Source of the DNA: Oscillospiraceae bacterium
GTDB lineage: Bacteria > Bacillota > Clostridia > Oscillospirales > CAG-272
Length of the DNA: 64,000 bases
NCBI GenBank assembly: GCA_003343845.1
Contig: QAKK01000038.1
Span: 1-64,000 of the forward strand
Direction: 5' to 3'
Shown: in pieces, positions 24,614 to 32,990 of the stretch
Layout of the letters: each line of letters begins with the position of its first letter
How positions within the stretch are numbered: position 1 is the first letter of the stretch
Position numbers and translations under genes: made by a program
Notes under the pieces: generated by a model
Told to the model about the DNA's origin: nothing
Seen by the model: only the letters and a program-made list of their open reading frames with translations
Database searches by the model: none

Positions 24614-27004
24614 TCATTTGTCCGCCCAGAAGCGGTCGAGGACGGCGGTGAGCGACTGCGTGTCGCCGACAAATTTCGCGGTGCGGTACTGCGCGGGCAT
24701 CAACTCCTTGTAGGTCGGCTCGGCGTAGCGCTCGTCGATGAAGACGATCACGCCGCGGTCGGTCTCGGTGCGGATGACGCGCCCTGCCGCCTGTAAGACG
24801 CGGTTGAAACCGGGATATATGTAGGCGTATTCGCGCCCCGCCTCGTATTTGTCGTCGTAGTATTCGCGCAGGATCTCGTTTTCGTCGCTGGGCTGCACCA
24901 GTCCGACGCCGACGATGACCGAGCCGATCAGCCGGTCGCCGACGAGGTCGATCCCCTCGGAATAGATGCCGCCGAGCACCGAAAAGCCGACCAGCGCCGT
25001 GCGTGCGCCCGCGCGGAACGCGTCGAGAAAGCCGCGGCGCGCATACTCGGACATCTCCTTTGCCTGCACGACGGTGCGGATGTGCGGGTACTTGTATTTG
25101 AACAGAGTCTGCACCTCGGTCATGTACGCATAGGATGGAAAATACACCATGTAGTTGCCATCGCGGCGGCTGACCGTCTGCATGATCGCGTCGGCAACGG
25201 CGGCGGCGCTCTGCGAGCGGTACTGGTAGCGCACGCTGAGCTTGTCCATGATGCAGACGCAGAGATTGGCGGGATCATAGGGGCAGTCCAGCTTGAGCTT
25301 TGCCGCATCCGGCGCGCCGTAGAGCGTGGCGTAGTAGTCGAGCGGCGTGAGCGTGGCGGAGAAGAAGACCGTAGCTCTGCCGCGCGCCGTCTTCTTTGCC
25401 AGCAGCTCGGACGGGTCGATGCAGATGACCTTTGTGATGACTTCCTCGCCGTGCACCGTGACCGTGCCGACAAAGGCGCGGTCGAACAGCTCCATTGCCG
25501 TGATGTACTTCTTTGCTTTGTCCGCAAGCATGTGGAGGCTGTCCGGCAGGTTGCCGCAGAGTGGGGAACGGATGTACTTTGATGCCGCACGGTCAAAGGC
25601 GACAAGCAGGTCATAGAGCTGCTTGTCAAAGCTGTGCACGGTGGTGAAGCCGTGCACCGTGCCGCCGGCGTCCTCCTCGAGGTTGTCGGCACAGAGTTCC
25701 CGCATGCTGTCAATGTAGAAGTCCAGATCGGTGAGGGCGTCGCAGACCGCGTTCTTCGGTGCGGTGCGTGTCTCATCGAGGAAACGGCGGATCTCGGAGC
25801 GGCGCAGCTCGCCGCCGTAGCACGCTTTCGCGCGGTCGAGCAGGTTGTGCGCCTCGTCAAAGAGGAAAACATAGCGCGCGTCGGACGCGCCCGGTTCGAA
25901 ATAGCGGCGGAAATACGCCGCCTCGTCAATGAGGTAGTTGCAGTCGCAGATGATGAGGTCGCACGCCTCCGAGAGGTCGAGCGACAGCTCATAGGGGCAG
26001 ACGCTGTGCTTGCCCGCGATGTCGGCAATCGTATCGGCATCGTAGATGCGCGCCGCGCCGACAAGGTCAGCGATGGCGTCCGGCACGCGCCCGAAATGCC
26101 CCTTGGCACGGGGGCAGACCTCGGGCGTGCACTTCATTGGGTCGCGCAGCTTCACAGGGCAGATGCGCTCCTTTGCCGTGATGTGGACGGCGCGGATGCC
26201 GGTTTTGTCCGACATCTTCCGTGCCGCATCCAGCGCGGCAAGCGCTGTCGTGTTCTTTGAGGTGAAGTAGAAGATCTTGTCGATCATGCCCGCGCCGAGC
26301 GCACGCAGGGCGGGGTAGAGTGCCGCCGCCGTCTTGCCTGTGCCGGTCGGCGCTTCGACCAGTGCCTTTTTGCCGCTGCCGATGGCGCGCAGCGTCTCCA
26401 CGATGAAGTCCCGCTGCTGCGGGCGCATCTCGGGGTAGGGAAACGTCAGCGTCTTGCAGTTCGGAATGCGCACGCACAGACGCTCCGCTTCCAGCGCGGC
26501 AAACGGGCGGTGCAGGTCGAGCAGCCGCCCCACCGCCTCCGCAAGCTCGCGGCGGGAAAAGCTCTTTTCGATCACGCTCTTGTCGCGGCTGTTGTGGAAA
26601 AACGTGATGCGGAAGGCGATAGTCCCAAGCATCTCGCTCTCGGCGACCATGTAGGCGAGGAGGGCGGCGAACGCCACCGTTTCCGCCGTGCGGTCGGCGT
26701 CCAGCTTCGAGGTGTAGTCGCCGAAGAGACGGTTGACGCAGACCGTGGTCTTGCCGCTCGCGCGGGCAATGCCGTCGGCGGTTGCGTGAATTTCATAGAA
26801 CAGTCCGCCGCGGCTGACCGTGCGGCAGAGTTCCTGCTTCGGGTGATAATTTGTGCCGTATTGATGTTCAAGCAGTTCATCAACCTTGCCGTCGTCCGGG
26901 CGGATGTGCGCGGCGCGGCGGTCGATGCTTGCATGGTTCACCACGGTATGGCAAAGCTCTGCGGCGTCGATGCGGAGCTTTTTGGAAGCGGGGTCAAACT
27001 GCAT
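24614..27004 (-). CDS. DinG/XPD-type superfamily 2 DNA helicase
   Basis: A 796-residue helicase. An N-terminal region of about 200 residues, which may include nuclease-like elements, precedes MRPQQRDFIVETLRAIGSGK (Q-motif region) and Walker A EAPTGTGKT. Four Cys (ICPVKL, KCTPE, VCPRA, VCPYEL) between motifs I and II fit the iron-sulphur cluster of XPD/DinG helicases. The DEAH box is FLFDEAHNL; motif VI is QAAGRVIRTETDRG. It unwinds 5'-to-3' and probably acts in repair or R-loop removal. AAGGAG precedes the start, and it lies 30 bases after nnrD. Confidence 0.9.
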   Translation of the reverse strand: MQFDPASKKLRIDAAELCHTVVNHASIDRRAAHIRPDDGKVDELLEHQYGTNYHPKQELCRTVSRGGLFYEIHATADGIARASGKTTVCVNRLFGDYTSKLDADRTAETVAFAALLAYMVAESEMLGTIAFRITFFHNSRDKSVIEKSFSRRELAEAVGRLLDLHRPFAALEAERLCVRIPNCKTLTFPYPEMRPQQRDFIVETLRAIGSGKKALVEAPTGTGKTAAALYPALRALGAGMIDKIFYFTSKNTTALAALDAARKMSDKTGIRAVHITAKERICPVKLRDPMKCTPEVCPRAKGHFGRVPDAIADLVGAARIYDADTIADIAGKHSVCPYELSLDLSEACDLIICDCNYLIDEAAYFRRYFEPGASDARYVFLFDEAHNLLDRAKACYGGELRRSEIRRFLDETRTAPKNAVCDALTDLDFYIDSMRELCADNLEEDAGGTVHGFTTVHSFDKQLYDLLVAFDRAASKYIRSPLCGNLPDSLHMLADKAKKYITAMELFDRAFVGTVTVHGEEVITKVICIDPSELLAKKTARGRATVFFSATLTPLDYYATLYGAPDAAKLKLDCPYDPANLCVCIMDKLSVRYQYRSQSAAAVADAIMQTVSRRDGNYMVYFPSYAYMTEVQTLFKYKYPHIRTVVQAKEMSEYARRGFLDAFRAGARTALVGFSVLGGIYSEGIDLVGDRLIGSVIVGVGLVQPSDENEILREYYDDKYEAGREYAYIYPGFNRVLQAAGRVIRTETDRGVIVFIDERYAEPTYKELMPAQYRTAKFVGDTQSLTAVLDRFWADK

Positions 27005-27034
27005 GGCGGACTCCTTTCCGTAAAAATCGAAAAC

Positions 27035-27898
27035 TTATTTTGTGATCTCGCGCAGCACCTTCGCGGCAAAGGCGGAGACGTCCTGCGCCAGCACGCCGTA
27101 GTCGGAGTAGACCTCGGCGGCGCGTTCGCCCGCCAGCCCGTGGACATAGGCGGCGATCATCGCCGCATCAAGCGGGCTTGCGCCCTCGGCAAGAAAGGCA
27201 CAGAGCATGCCGCAGAGCGTGTCGCCCGTGCCGCCCTTGGAGAGGGCGGTGGAGCCGGTCGGGTTGATAAGCACCGTTTCCCCGTCCGTGATGACTGTGC
27301 CCGCGCCCTTCAGCAGCAGCACGCCGCCGACGGCGGGGTTGAAATATGTTTTTGCAAATGCGGCTGCCACTGCGGCGCGGTCTGCCTGGATGTCGGCGAC
27401 CGTCCTGCCGCACAGGCGGGAGAATTCGAGCGGATGCGGCGTCAGCACCACGGGGCGCGCCGCACTTTTGAGAATGTCCGGATCGGCGGCAAGCGCGTTC
27501 AGCCCGTCCGCGTCGATGACCAGCGGTGCGCCGGGCGATGCAAGCAGGCGGGTGAGCATTTCGGCGACGTCGGTGCCACGCCCGAGCCCGCAGCCGTAGC
27601 CGACGGCGTTTGCCTTTGCCGCTGCGGCGAAGATGTCGTCCTTCGCGCGGTCGAGATAGGTCGCCTCAAATACGGCGGACGAGACCGTGTCGATGACCGC
27701 GCACGTGCCCGCCAGTGTGACAAGCCCCGCGCCCGTGCGCAGCGCGCCGAGGGCGGCAAGCGCGGCGCAGCCGCGCATGTTGTCGCTGCCGCAGATGAGC
27801 AGAACGCGCCCGAAGGTGGCTTTGTTGGCATCCTTCGGTCGCTTCGGGAGTGCCGCGCGGACGGCGGCAAGATCGGTGGTTTTCGGACACACGGTCAT
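27035..27898 (-). CDS. nnrD: ADP-dependent NAD(P)H-hydrate dehydratase
   Basis: A 287-residue ribokinase-fold protein of the YjeF C-terminal family. Signatures are ATFGRVLLICGSDNMRGCAALAALGALRTGAGLVT, VLTPHPLEFSRLCG and GGTGDTLCGMLCAFLAEG (catalytic Asp). It repairs hydrated NADH and NADPH. The N-terminal epimerase domain (NnrE) often fused to it is absent here, so this is the stand-alone form. It is the first gene of a two-gene transcript with the helicase. Confidence 0.93.
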   Translation of the reverse strand: MTVCPKTTDLAAVRAALPKRPKDANKATFGRVLLICGSDNMRGCAALAALGALRTGAGLVTLAGTCAVIDTVSSAVFEATYLDRAKDDIFAAAAKANAVGYGCGLGRGTDVAEMLTRLLASPGAPLVIDADGLNALAADPDILKSAARPVVLTPHPLEFSRLCGRTVADIQADRAAVAAAFAKTYFNPAVGGVLLLKGAGTVITDGETVLINPTGSTALSKGGTGDTLCGMLCAFLAEGASPLDAAMIAAYVHGLAGERAAEVYSDYGVLAQDVSAFAAKVLREITK

Positions 27899-27923
27899 AG
27901 ACGGTCACCTCTTTCCTGCATTG

Positions 27924-27952
27924 ATTATAGCAAAAAAACATAGATTTAGCAA
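27924..27952 (-). promoter_or_regulatory. Promoter of nnrD-helicase transcript
   Basis: Minus strand -35 TTGCTA (27952-27947), 17 bp, extended -10 TGCTATAAT (27924-27929 for TATAAT). Confidence 0.82.
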
Positions 27953-27980
27953 TACAAATAAACAAGTAGGAGGTGATTTT

Positions 27981-28286
27981 ACGGAACGCTGCTCAACAAC
28001 AAACCTCGGTCAGAAGGATGTCATCAATGTGCGGGACGGAACGAATATCGGGTTTGTCACCGACATCGAGTTTGAGACCTGCGAGGGAAAAATCGTCGCG
28101 CTGGTCGTCGGCGACTGCGCCGCGCTCGGCTTTTCCAAGACCGAGGAGGTGGTCATCCCGTGGTGCAAGATCGTGCGCATCGGCGACGATGTGATCCTCG
28201 TGGACATCGCCGTCGAGGAGTGCCGCTGCGCGTGCAAGGAGAAAGACAAGGAGAACAAGAAGAAAAAACGCGGATTTTTCTGCTGA
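27981..28286 (+). CDS. YlmC/YmxH-like PRC-barrel sporulation protein, apparent ACG start
   Basis: About 101 residues. The PRC-barrel pattern GQKDVINVRDGTNIGFVTDIEF and ALVVGD...EEVVIPWCKIVRIGDDVILVD matches the YlmC/YmxH family, conserved in spore-formers. It ends in a Cys/Lys tail (EECRCACKEKD, KKKKRGFFC). A near-perfect Shine-Dalgarno (TAGGAGGTGA, 27967-27976) lies 7 bases before codon ACG (27981), exactly where family members have ATG; no ATG, GTG or TTG in frame fits. Either ACG initiates, or an ATG has mutated or been misread. The role in sporulation is not known. Confidence 0.75.
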   Translation, partial: TERCSTTNLGQKDVINVRDGTNIGFVTDIEFETCEGKIVALVVGDCAALGFSKTEEVVIPWCKIVRIGDDVILVDIAVEECRCACKEKDKENKKKKRGFFC

Positions 28287-28355
28287 ATCAACAAGAAAAA
28301 TAAGGAAAATAATTCTTAATTTCTTTTTGTGCAGTTTTTTGATGAAATCGCGAAC

Positions 28356-28398
28356 TTTCGGCGGCGTTTTGTACACGCCGCCGAAAATGCTTTTTTTC
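28356..28398 (+). terminator. Terminator after the YmxH-like gene
   Basis: 12-bp stem TTTCGGCGGCGT / ACGCCGCCGAAA, then ATGCTTTTTTTC. Confidence 0.82.
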
Positions 28399-28400
28399 GC

Positions 28401-28429
28401 TTGACAGCCCGGAGAAAGCATGTTAGAAA
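28401..28429 (+). promoter_or_regulatory. Probable promoter of the secreted beta-helix gene
   Basis: -35 TTGACA (28401-28406), 17 bp, weak -10 TAGAAA (28424-28429). Confidence 0.5.
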
Positions 28430-28508
28430 TAATATCGAGAATGATTCCGAATTTTTCACATGCAAGGACAAATAGACAACAGGAATTGACGAGTAAGGAG
28501 AATTTGCA

Positions 28509-29699
28509 ATGAAAAAGAGAATCGGTGTGCTTTTCTGTGCCCTGCTTGCGATGGTCGCGCTGACGCTTTCGTTCGCGCTGCCGGCTTCTGCGGCGGATGA
28601 CACGTTCGTCATCGGTGTGTATTACTACGATGCCGACGGCAATTCCATCAAAACGAACCAGTATTTGGGTGAACTTCCGGAATACTTCGGCGGCAGTCTG
28701 ACCCATGCACAACAGGTGATCGACGACATTCACACCCATGCGCCCCTGTTTAACGCTGCACGCACAGAGATTCGCCTGTTTGCCGATGTGCCGACGGCAC
28801 TGACCATCCCGGCAAACACAACCACCACACTGAACCTGAACGGCTTTACGCTCAGCGCGGCGGACGGCACCGCACCTTTGACGGTCGCCGAGGGCGGTGC
28901 GCTGACGATTACCGATACGAGCGAGAACAAGACCGGTAAGATCGCCTATACCGGCAGTGCCGCCGTTTCCGCCATCGAGAACCACGGCAGGCTCACGATT
29001 GAGACAGCGAACGTCTCCACTGCATCATCCACTGCAGCGCTGATTTCCAACAGCGGCGAGACCGCGCGTATCGCCGTCAAGGGCGGCAATTTTGACACAA
29101 ACGGCGCGGGCAACTTTGCAAACGGCGCTGGCGCGCGCATCGCGGTCTCGGGCGGTATCTTCACCGAAGAAGTGCTTGGCGAATACTGTGCGGCAGGCTA
29201 CAAACCGCAGACGCTTGCCGAAGGCAACCGATACAGTGCCACTCCGTCTGCTTATGACGACCGTTTCGGCGAGACGCTCACCGTGGTCGGTCAGGCTGCT
29301 GTCACCGAAGGCGGCACGCAATACTATCCGATCGACGTGGTCTGCGGCATTGACGCACTGAACTACACGGCGGTCGGCATTGAATATCGCGTGATCCGCA
29401 CCGGAGCATCCCCGTTGGATACCACGGACAAGAGCGAAGTCCGCACGGTTTACACCACGCTGCATCTGACGATCGACGGCAGACAGTCGACCTGCAAGCC
29501 TGCCGATCTCGGCGCATCCTATCTGTATACCGCACGTCTGCTGTTCGATACCGCCGCTTACACCGAGGAAAACACCGTGATCCGCATCACGCCTTATGCG
29601 ATCGGCACGGACGGGACCGAATATCGCGGCAGAACGATTGAGCTTGACGGCGATGTCTGTGCCGACAACGGCACCACACTTTTCGCCAAAGGAGAGTGA
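28509..29699 (+). CDS. Secreted beta-helix-like protein
   Basis: A 396-residue secreted protein. The signal peptide MKKRIGVLFCALLAMVALTL ends near the cleavage motif ASAAD (residue about 28). The middle (about 85-235) shows stacked short strands with Asn/Gly/Thr turns (TLNLNGFTLSAADG, GGALTITDTSENKTGK, VKGGNFDTNGAGNF, VSGGIF), as in parallel beta-helix or adhesin-like proteins. The C-terminal 150 residues form a separate beta-rich domain (GIEYRVIR, RITPYAIGTDGTEYRGRTIEL). It has no wall anchor. A 55-residue peptide gene begins 6 bases after its stop. Function unknown. Confidence 0.75.
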   Translation: MKKRIGVLFCALLAMVALTLSFALPASAADDTFVIGVYYYDADGNSIKTNQYLGELPEYFGGSLTHAQQVIDDIHTHAPLFNAARTEIRLFADVPTALTIPANTTTTLNLNGFTLSAADGTAPLTVAEGGALTITDTSENKTGKIAYTGSAAVSAIENHGRLTIETANVSTASSTAALISNSGETARIAVKGGNFDTNGAGNFANGAGARIAVSGGIFTEEVLGEYCAAGYKPQTLAEGNRYSATPSAYDDRFGETLTVVGQAAVTEGGTQYYPIDVVCGIDALNYTAVGIEYRVIRTGASPLDTTDKSEVRTVYTTLHLTIDGRQSTCKPADLGASYLYTARLLFDTAAYTEENTVIRITPYAIGTDGTEYRGRTIELDGDVCADNGTTLFAKGE

Positions 29700-29705
29700 A
29701 CGAAG

Positions 29706-29873
29706 ATGAAAAAGAAACTGTATGAAGCGCCGCAGCTTGCGGTCGTCGCGCTGCAAACGGCAGAGATTCTGCTCACCAGCGAAGACGGTCTTGTCGAAGA
29801 GAGTGAAATTGCTCTGAGCGGCGGCAGCGCACTGGTCTTCCGCAAGGACGGTAAGGTCAACGTCTGGGGTTGA
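29706..29873 (+). CDS. 55-residue peptide co-transcribed with the secreted protein
   Basis: A short gene starting MKKKLYEAPQLAVVALQTAE, then ILLTSEDGLVEESEIALSGG, ending VFRKDGKVNVWG. AGGAGAG lies in the preceding stop region, 6-12 bases upstream, and a terminator follows 13 bases later, which supports a real gene. The layout (basic start, YEAPQ, hydrophobic middle, ILLTS, then a Gly/Ser-rich tail) recalls small leader-like peptides of gut Firmicutes and Bacteroidetes whose function is unknown. No maturase is nearby in the window. Confidence 0.68.
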   Translation: MKKKLYEAPQLAVVALQTAEILLTSEDGLVEESEIALSGGSALVFRKDGKVNVWG

Positions 29874-29885
29874 AATACAATCGCA

Positions 29886-29919
29886 AAGAGGACAGGCAGA
29901 CGCCTGTCTTCTTTTTTAT
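29886..29919 (+). terminator. Terminator after the 55-residue peptide gene
   Basis: 12-bp stem AAGAGGACAGGC / GCCTGTCTTCTT with loop AGAC, then TTTTTATA. Confidence 0.88.
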
Positions 29920-29948
29920 ATAAATAGCGAAAAAATTTGCAAAAATGC

Positions 29949-29977
29949 TTGCAATGACGGAAAAAGCGTGCTATACT
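29949..29977 (+). promoter_or_regulatory. rpsB promoter
   Basis: -35 TTGCAA (29949-29954), 17 bp, extended -10 TGCTATACT (29972-29977 for TATACT). A GC-rich leader of about 110 bases follows, which could hold the S2 autoregulatory structure known from other bacteria; not folded here. Confidence 0.82.
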
Positions 29978-30092
29978 ATTTTAGTCTGCAAAAGTATGCA
30001 GATAAATTAACACACACATACGGAGCGGAGCGCCGTTCGGTGCCGAAAGGTTGGCGGCGGAGCCTGTATGGTGGAAAAACCGGAGGGACATT

Positions 30093-30845
30093 ATGTCTGT
30101 TATTTCGATCAAACAACTGCTTGAAGCCGGTGTTCATTTCGGACACCACACCAGAAGATGGAACCCCAAGATGGCGGAATACATCTTCACCGAGAGAAAC
30201 GGCATCTACATCATTGACCTGCAGAAGACCGTGAAGAAGTTTGAGGAAGCGTACATGTTTGTGCGTGACCTGTCCGCAAACGGCGGCAACATCCTCTTCG
30301 TCGGCACCAAGAAGCAGGCTGCCGACACCATCAAGGAAGAGGCAGAGAGAGCCGGCATGTACTACGTCAACGTGCGTTGGCCCGGCGGCATGCTGACCAA
30401 CTTCAAGACCATCCGCAAGAGCATCAACCGCCTCAACAGCCTCGAGAAGATGGCTGCCGACGGTACGTTTGACCTGCTCCCCAAGAAGGAAGTCGCCGCA
30501 CTCCAGAAGGAAATCTTCGACCTGGAGAAGAACTACGGCGGTATCAAGACCATGGAAAAGCTGCCCGATGCGATCTTCATCGTTGACCCCAGAAAGGAAA
30601 AGATCGCTGTTCTCGAGGCAAAGAAGCTCGGCATTCCGGTTGTCGCAATCGTGGATACGAACTGCGACCCCGATGATGCAGATTACATCATCCCCGGTAA
30701 CGACGACGCGATCCGCGCAATCAAACTGATCTCCTCCACCCTGGCAGACGCCGTTATCGAGGGCAGACAGGGCGAGGCTTTTGCTCCCGAAGCCGAGGGC
30801 GAGGAAGCAAAGACCGCAGAGACCGCAGAGACCGTCGAGGCATAA
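30093..30845 (+). CDS. rpsB: 30S ribosomal protein S2
   Basis: A 250-residue S2 with the family signatures [56 protein letters not shown] and [10 protein letters not shown]. The start at 30093 follows GGAGGG; an earlier in-frame Met at 30051 lies in the leader. The C-terminal tail is acidic and Ala-rich. It is followed by tsf, the usual order, but here the pair is cut off from pyrH-frr, which lie 12 kb away on the other strand. Confidence 0.98.
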   Translation: MSVISIKQLLEAGVHFGHHTRRWNPKMAEYIFTERNGIYIIDLQKTVKKFEEAYMFVRDLSANGGNILFVGTKKQAADTIKEEAERAGMYYVNVRWPGGMLTNFKTIRKSINRLNSLEKMAADGTFDLLPKKEVAALQKEIFDLEKNYGGIKTMEKLPDAIFIVDPRKEKIAVLEAKKLGIPVVAIVDTNCDPDDADYIIPGNDDAIRAIKLISSTLADAVIEGRQGEAFAPEAEGEEAKTAETAETVEA

Positions 30846-30887
30846 GGCTTTAACCCATTTTACAGAATAGGAAAGGAAGCAGAAAAG

Positions 30888-31814
30888 ATGGCTAACATTA
30901 CCGCAAAGGACGTTGCCGAGCTGAGAAAAAAGACCGGCTGCGGCATGATGGAGTGCAAGAAGGCGCTTGTCGAAGCAGAAGGCAACATGGATGAGGCGAT
31001 CAAGGTTCTCCGCGAGAGAGGACTTGCCGTCGCCGCAAAGAAGGCTGACAGAATCGCAGCGGACGGTCTGATCGATATTCTGACCGCCGGCGATACCACC
31101 GCGATGATCGAGGTCAACACCGAGACCGACTTCGTTGCGAAGAACGAGAACTTCCGCGAGTTTGTCCGCGGTCTGCTCGAGACCATCATCGCACACAAGC
31201 CTGCAGATGTGGACGCACTCAAGGCTTGCAAGTACAAGGACACCGACCTGACGGTTGAAGATAAGATGAAGGAAATGATCTTCACCATCGGCGAGAAGCT
31301 GGATCTCCGCCGCTTCGTCATCGTAGACGGCACGACCAGCACTTATATCCACGGCGGCGGCGCAATCGGCGTCATCATCAAGTTTGAGGCGGACGATGCT
31401 GCGAAGAACAACGCAGGCTTTGCAGAATTTGCAAAGAACATCGCGCTTCAGACCGCTGCATACCCGGTTGAGTACCTCAACCGCGAGGCTGTTCCCGCAT
31501 CGAGAATTGCCGAGGAGCGTGAGATCATCAAGTCGCAGATCGACAACGATGAGAAGAACGCAAAGAAGCCCGAGCAGATCAAGGAGAAGATGGTCGACGG
31601 CAAGATCGGCAAGTTCTACGAGGCAAACTGCCTCCTCGAACAGGCATACGTCAAGGACGACTCCATGAGCGTGCAGAAGTATGTCGACACCACCGCGAAG
31701 GAATTCGGCGGTCATATCGCCGTTGTCGGCTTCGTCCGCTATGAGAAGGGCGAAGGCATCCAGAAGCGCGAGGAGAATTTCGCGGATGAAATCTCCAAGA
31801 TGGTCAACAACTGA
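30888..31814 (+). CDS. tsf: Elongation factor Ts
   Basis: A 308-residue EF-Ts with the N-terminal UBA-like domain (MANITAKDVAELRKKTGCGM MECKKAL) and the TDFVAKNENF motif that contacts EF-Tu. It exchanges GDP for GTP on EF-Tu. The C-terminal core (HIAVVGFVRYEKGEGIQKRE) is complete. It lies 42 bases after rpsB, and a strong terminator follows. Confidence 0.98.
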   Translation: MANITAKDVAELRKKTGCGMMECKKALVEAEGNMDEAIKVLRERGLAVAAKKADRIAADGLIDILTAGDTTAMIEVNTETDFVAKNENFREFVRGLLETIIAHKPADVDALKACKYKDTDLTVEDKMKEMIFTIGEKLDLRRFVIVDGTTSTYIHGGGAIGVIIKFEADDAAKNNAGFAEFAKNIALQTAAYPVEYLNREAVPASRIAEEREIIKSQIDNDEKNAKKPEQIKEKMVDGKIGKFYEANCLLEQAYVKDDSMSVQKYVDTTAKEFGGHIAVVGFVRYEKGEGIQKREENFADEISKMVNN

Positions 31815-31844
31815 GATTAGAACCGTCGTATTTTGGACAGAACG

Positions 31845-31884
31845 AAAAACAAAAACGCAAGGCGTGCCTTGCGTTTTTGTTTTT
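31845..31884 (+). terminator. tsf terminator
   Basis: Perfect 19-bp stem (31845-31863 with 31866-31884), left arm AAAAACAAAAACGCAAGGC, two-base GT loop, T-rich right arm. Confidence 0.9.
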
Positions 31885-31959
31885 CTTGCGCGCGGATTTT
31901 CTTTGCCATATGGAAATATGGCGGCAGAAAATCCACGCACATCTGTCCTAAAATACGAC

Positions 31960-32190
31960 GGTTTGGGGGCAGGGTGCGTATTCAAGCCTTCCCCAGTGGG
32001 GGAAGACGGGGACGGGAACGCAAGCGTTCCCAATGCGTTTCCCTGAGGGAAACAGCACGCTCGCAGTGGATGAGGTGTTATGTGCAGAGTAGATAACATC
32101 CTGTACAATGGCGGTTCGGGGGCAGAGTGCGTATCCAAGCCTTCCCCGGCGGGAAACAGCACGCTCGCGGCGGATGCGGTGTTCTCTGCA
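31960..32190. repeat. Imperfect direct repeats in the tsf downstream region
   Basis: Copy A (31960-32079) and copy B (32112-32190) share GGGGGCAG.GTGCGTAT.CAAGCCTTCCCC and, further on, GGGAAACAGCACGCTCGC. Copy A has an extra internal stretch. They contain the CTTCCCC-type element also seen at 5662 and 43606. Confidence 0.65.
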
Positions 32191-32359
32191 TCTCATCTGC
32201 AAATTTTCTCTTGAAAAACCGATTTCTGCGTGCTATAATGTGGTCGGATAAACAAAGAGCTGCTGCAAAGCGGCTTTTCAAATACGCTGCGGTTAGCCTG
32301 AACTAACTCACTTGAACGGCGGGTTTGATTCCGACTTTACCGCTTCAGGAGGTTTCACA

Positions 32360-32751
32360 ATGCGAATTCTGGTATTCGGCGCAGGCGTGCTCGGCTGCAA
32401 TCTTGCAAACAACCTGTTTCGCGCCGGGAAAGATGTGACCCTGCTTGCGCGGGGAAGCTGGGCGGAGGAGATTCGGACAAACGGGCTGCGGATCAAGAAC
32501 AAGTTTTCGCCCTGCCTGACAGTCAGCCGCGTGCCGGTGGTGACCGCGCTTCTGCCGGAGGATCCGTATGATGTGATTTTTGTTGTCGTCCGCTATACGC
32601 AGATCGACGCGATTCTGGACACCCTGCGTGCAAGCCTGCGAAGAACATCGTCTTTGTCGGCAACAATGTGCGTGCAGCGGCGCTTGCTGCGCTGCTTCAA
32701 TCCGTGGCGGAGCGGGGCGCGTTGCCCAAAATATCCGGTTTGAAACCGTAA
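32360..32751 (+). pseudogene. Truncated, frameshifted ketopantoate reductase-family gene
   Basis: ATG 32360 follows AGGAGG and begins a clear Rossmann domain (MRILVFGAGVLGCNLANNLF, then VTLLARG, then VIFVVVRYTQ). After LDTLRA near 32634 the family sequence continues in another frame as PAKNIVFVGNNVRAAALAAL to a stop at 32749. A lost base (or an equivalent shift) therefore breaks the gene. Even joined it gives only about 130 of the usual 300 residues, with the catalytic C-terminal domain missing. It is dead as an enzyme. Confidence 0.8.
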
Positions 32752-32859
32752 TGAGCAGGAGGTGGCAGCTTGTTTCGGATCGCGCGCACATTTGTGTATG
32801 AGATTTTCGCAAACGGTACTTCGCCGATGCGGGCTGCCCAGACCTTTGTGTGGGATACG

Positions 32860-32895
32860 AAAAAAGTCCCTGTACGCGGTACAGGGACTTTTTTC
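32860..32895. terminator. Bidirectional terminator before pcrA
   Basis: 16-bp stem AAAAAAGTCCCTGTAC / GTACAGGGACTTTTTT with loop GCG. Confidence 0.88.
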
Positions 32896-32938
32896 GCCGC
32901 TTTTTGCGCGGGATTCGGCTTTGTCGAGCGGCTTTGCC

Positions 32939-32967
32939 TTGCGCTTTCGACAGAATTCTGCTATACT
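32939..32967 (+). promoter_or_regulatory. pcrA promoter
   Basis: -35 TTGCGC (32939-32944), 17 bp, extended -10 TGCTATACT (32962-32967 for TATACT). Confidence 0.72.
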
Positions 32968-32990
32968 GGTACAAAAGGGAGGTGCATCTC

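Larger units (their letters stand above)
31815..32359. other. 545-base gene-free, repeat-rich region after tsf
   Basis: It contains the tsf terminator, then two imperfect direct repeats and GC-rich palindromes. No supported gene; the open frames read through repeats. Confidence 0.7.
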
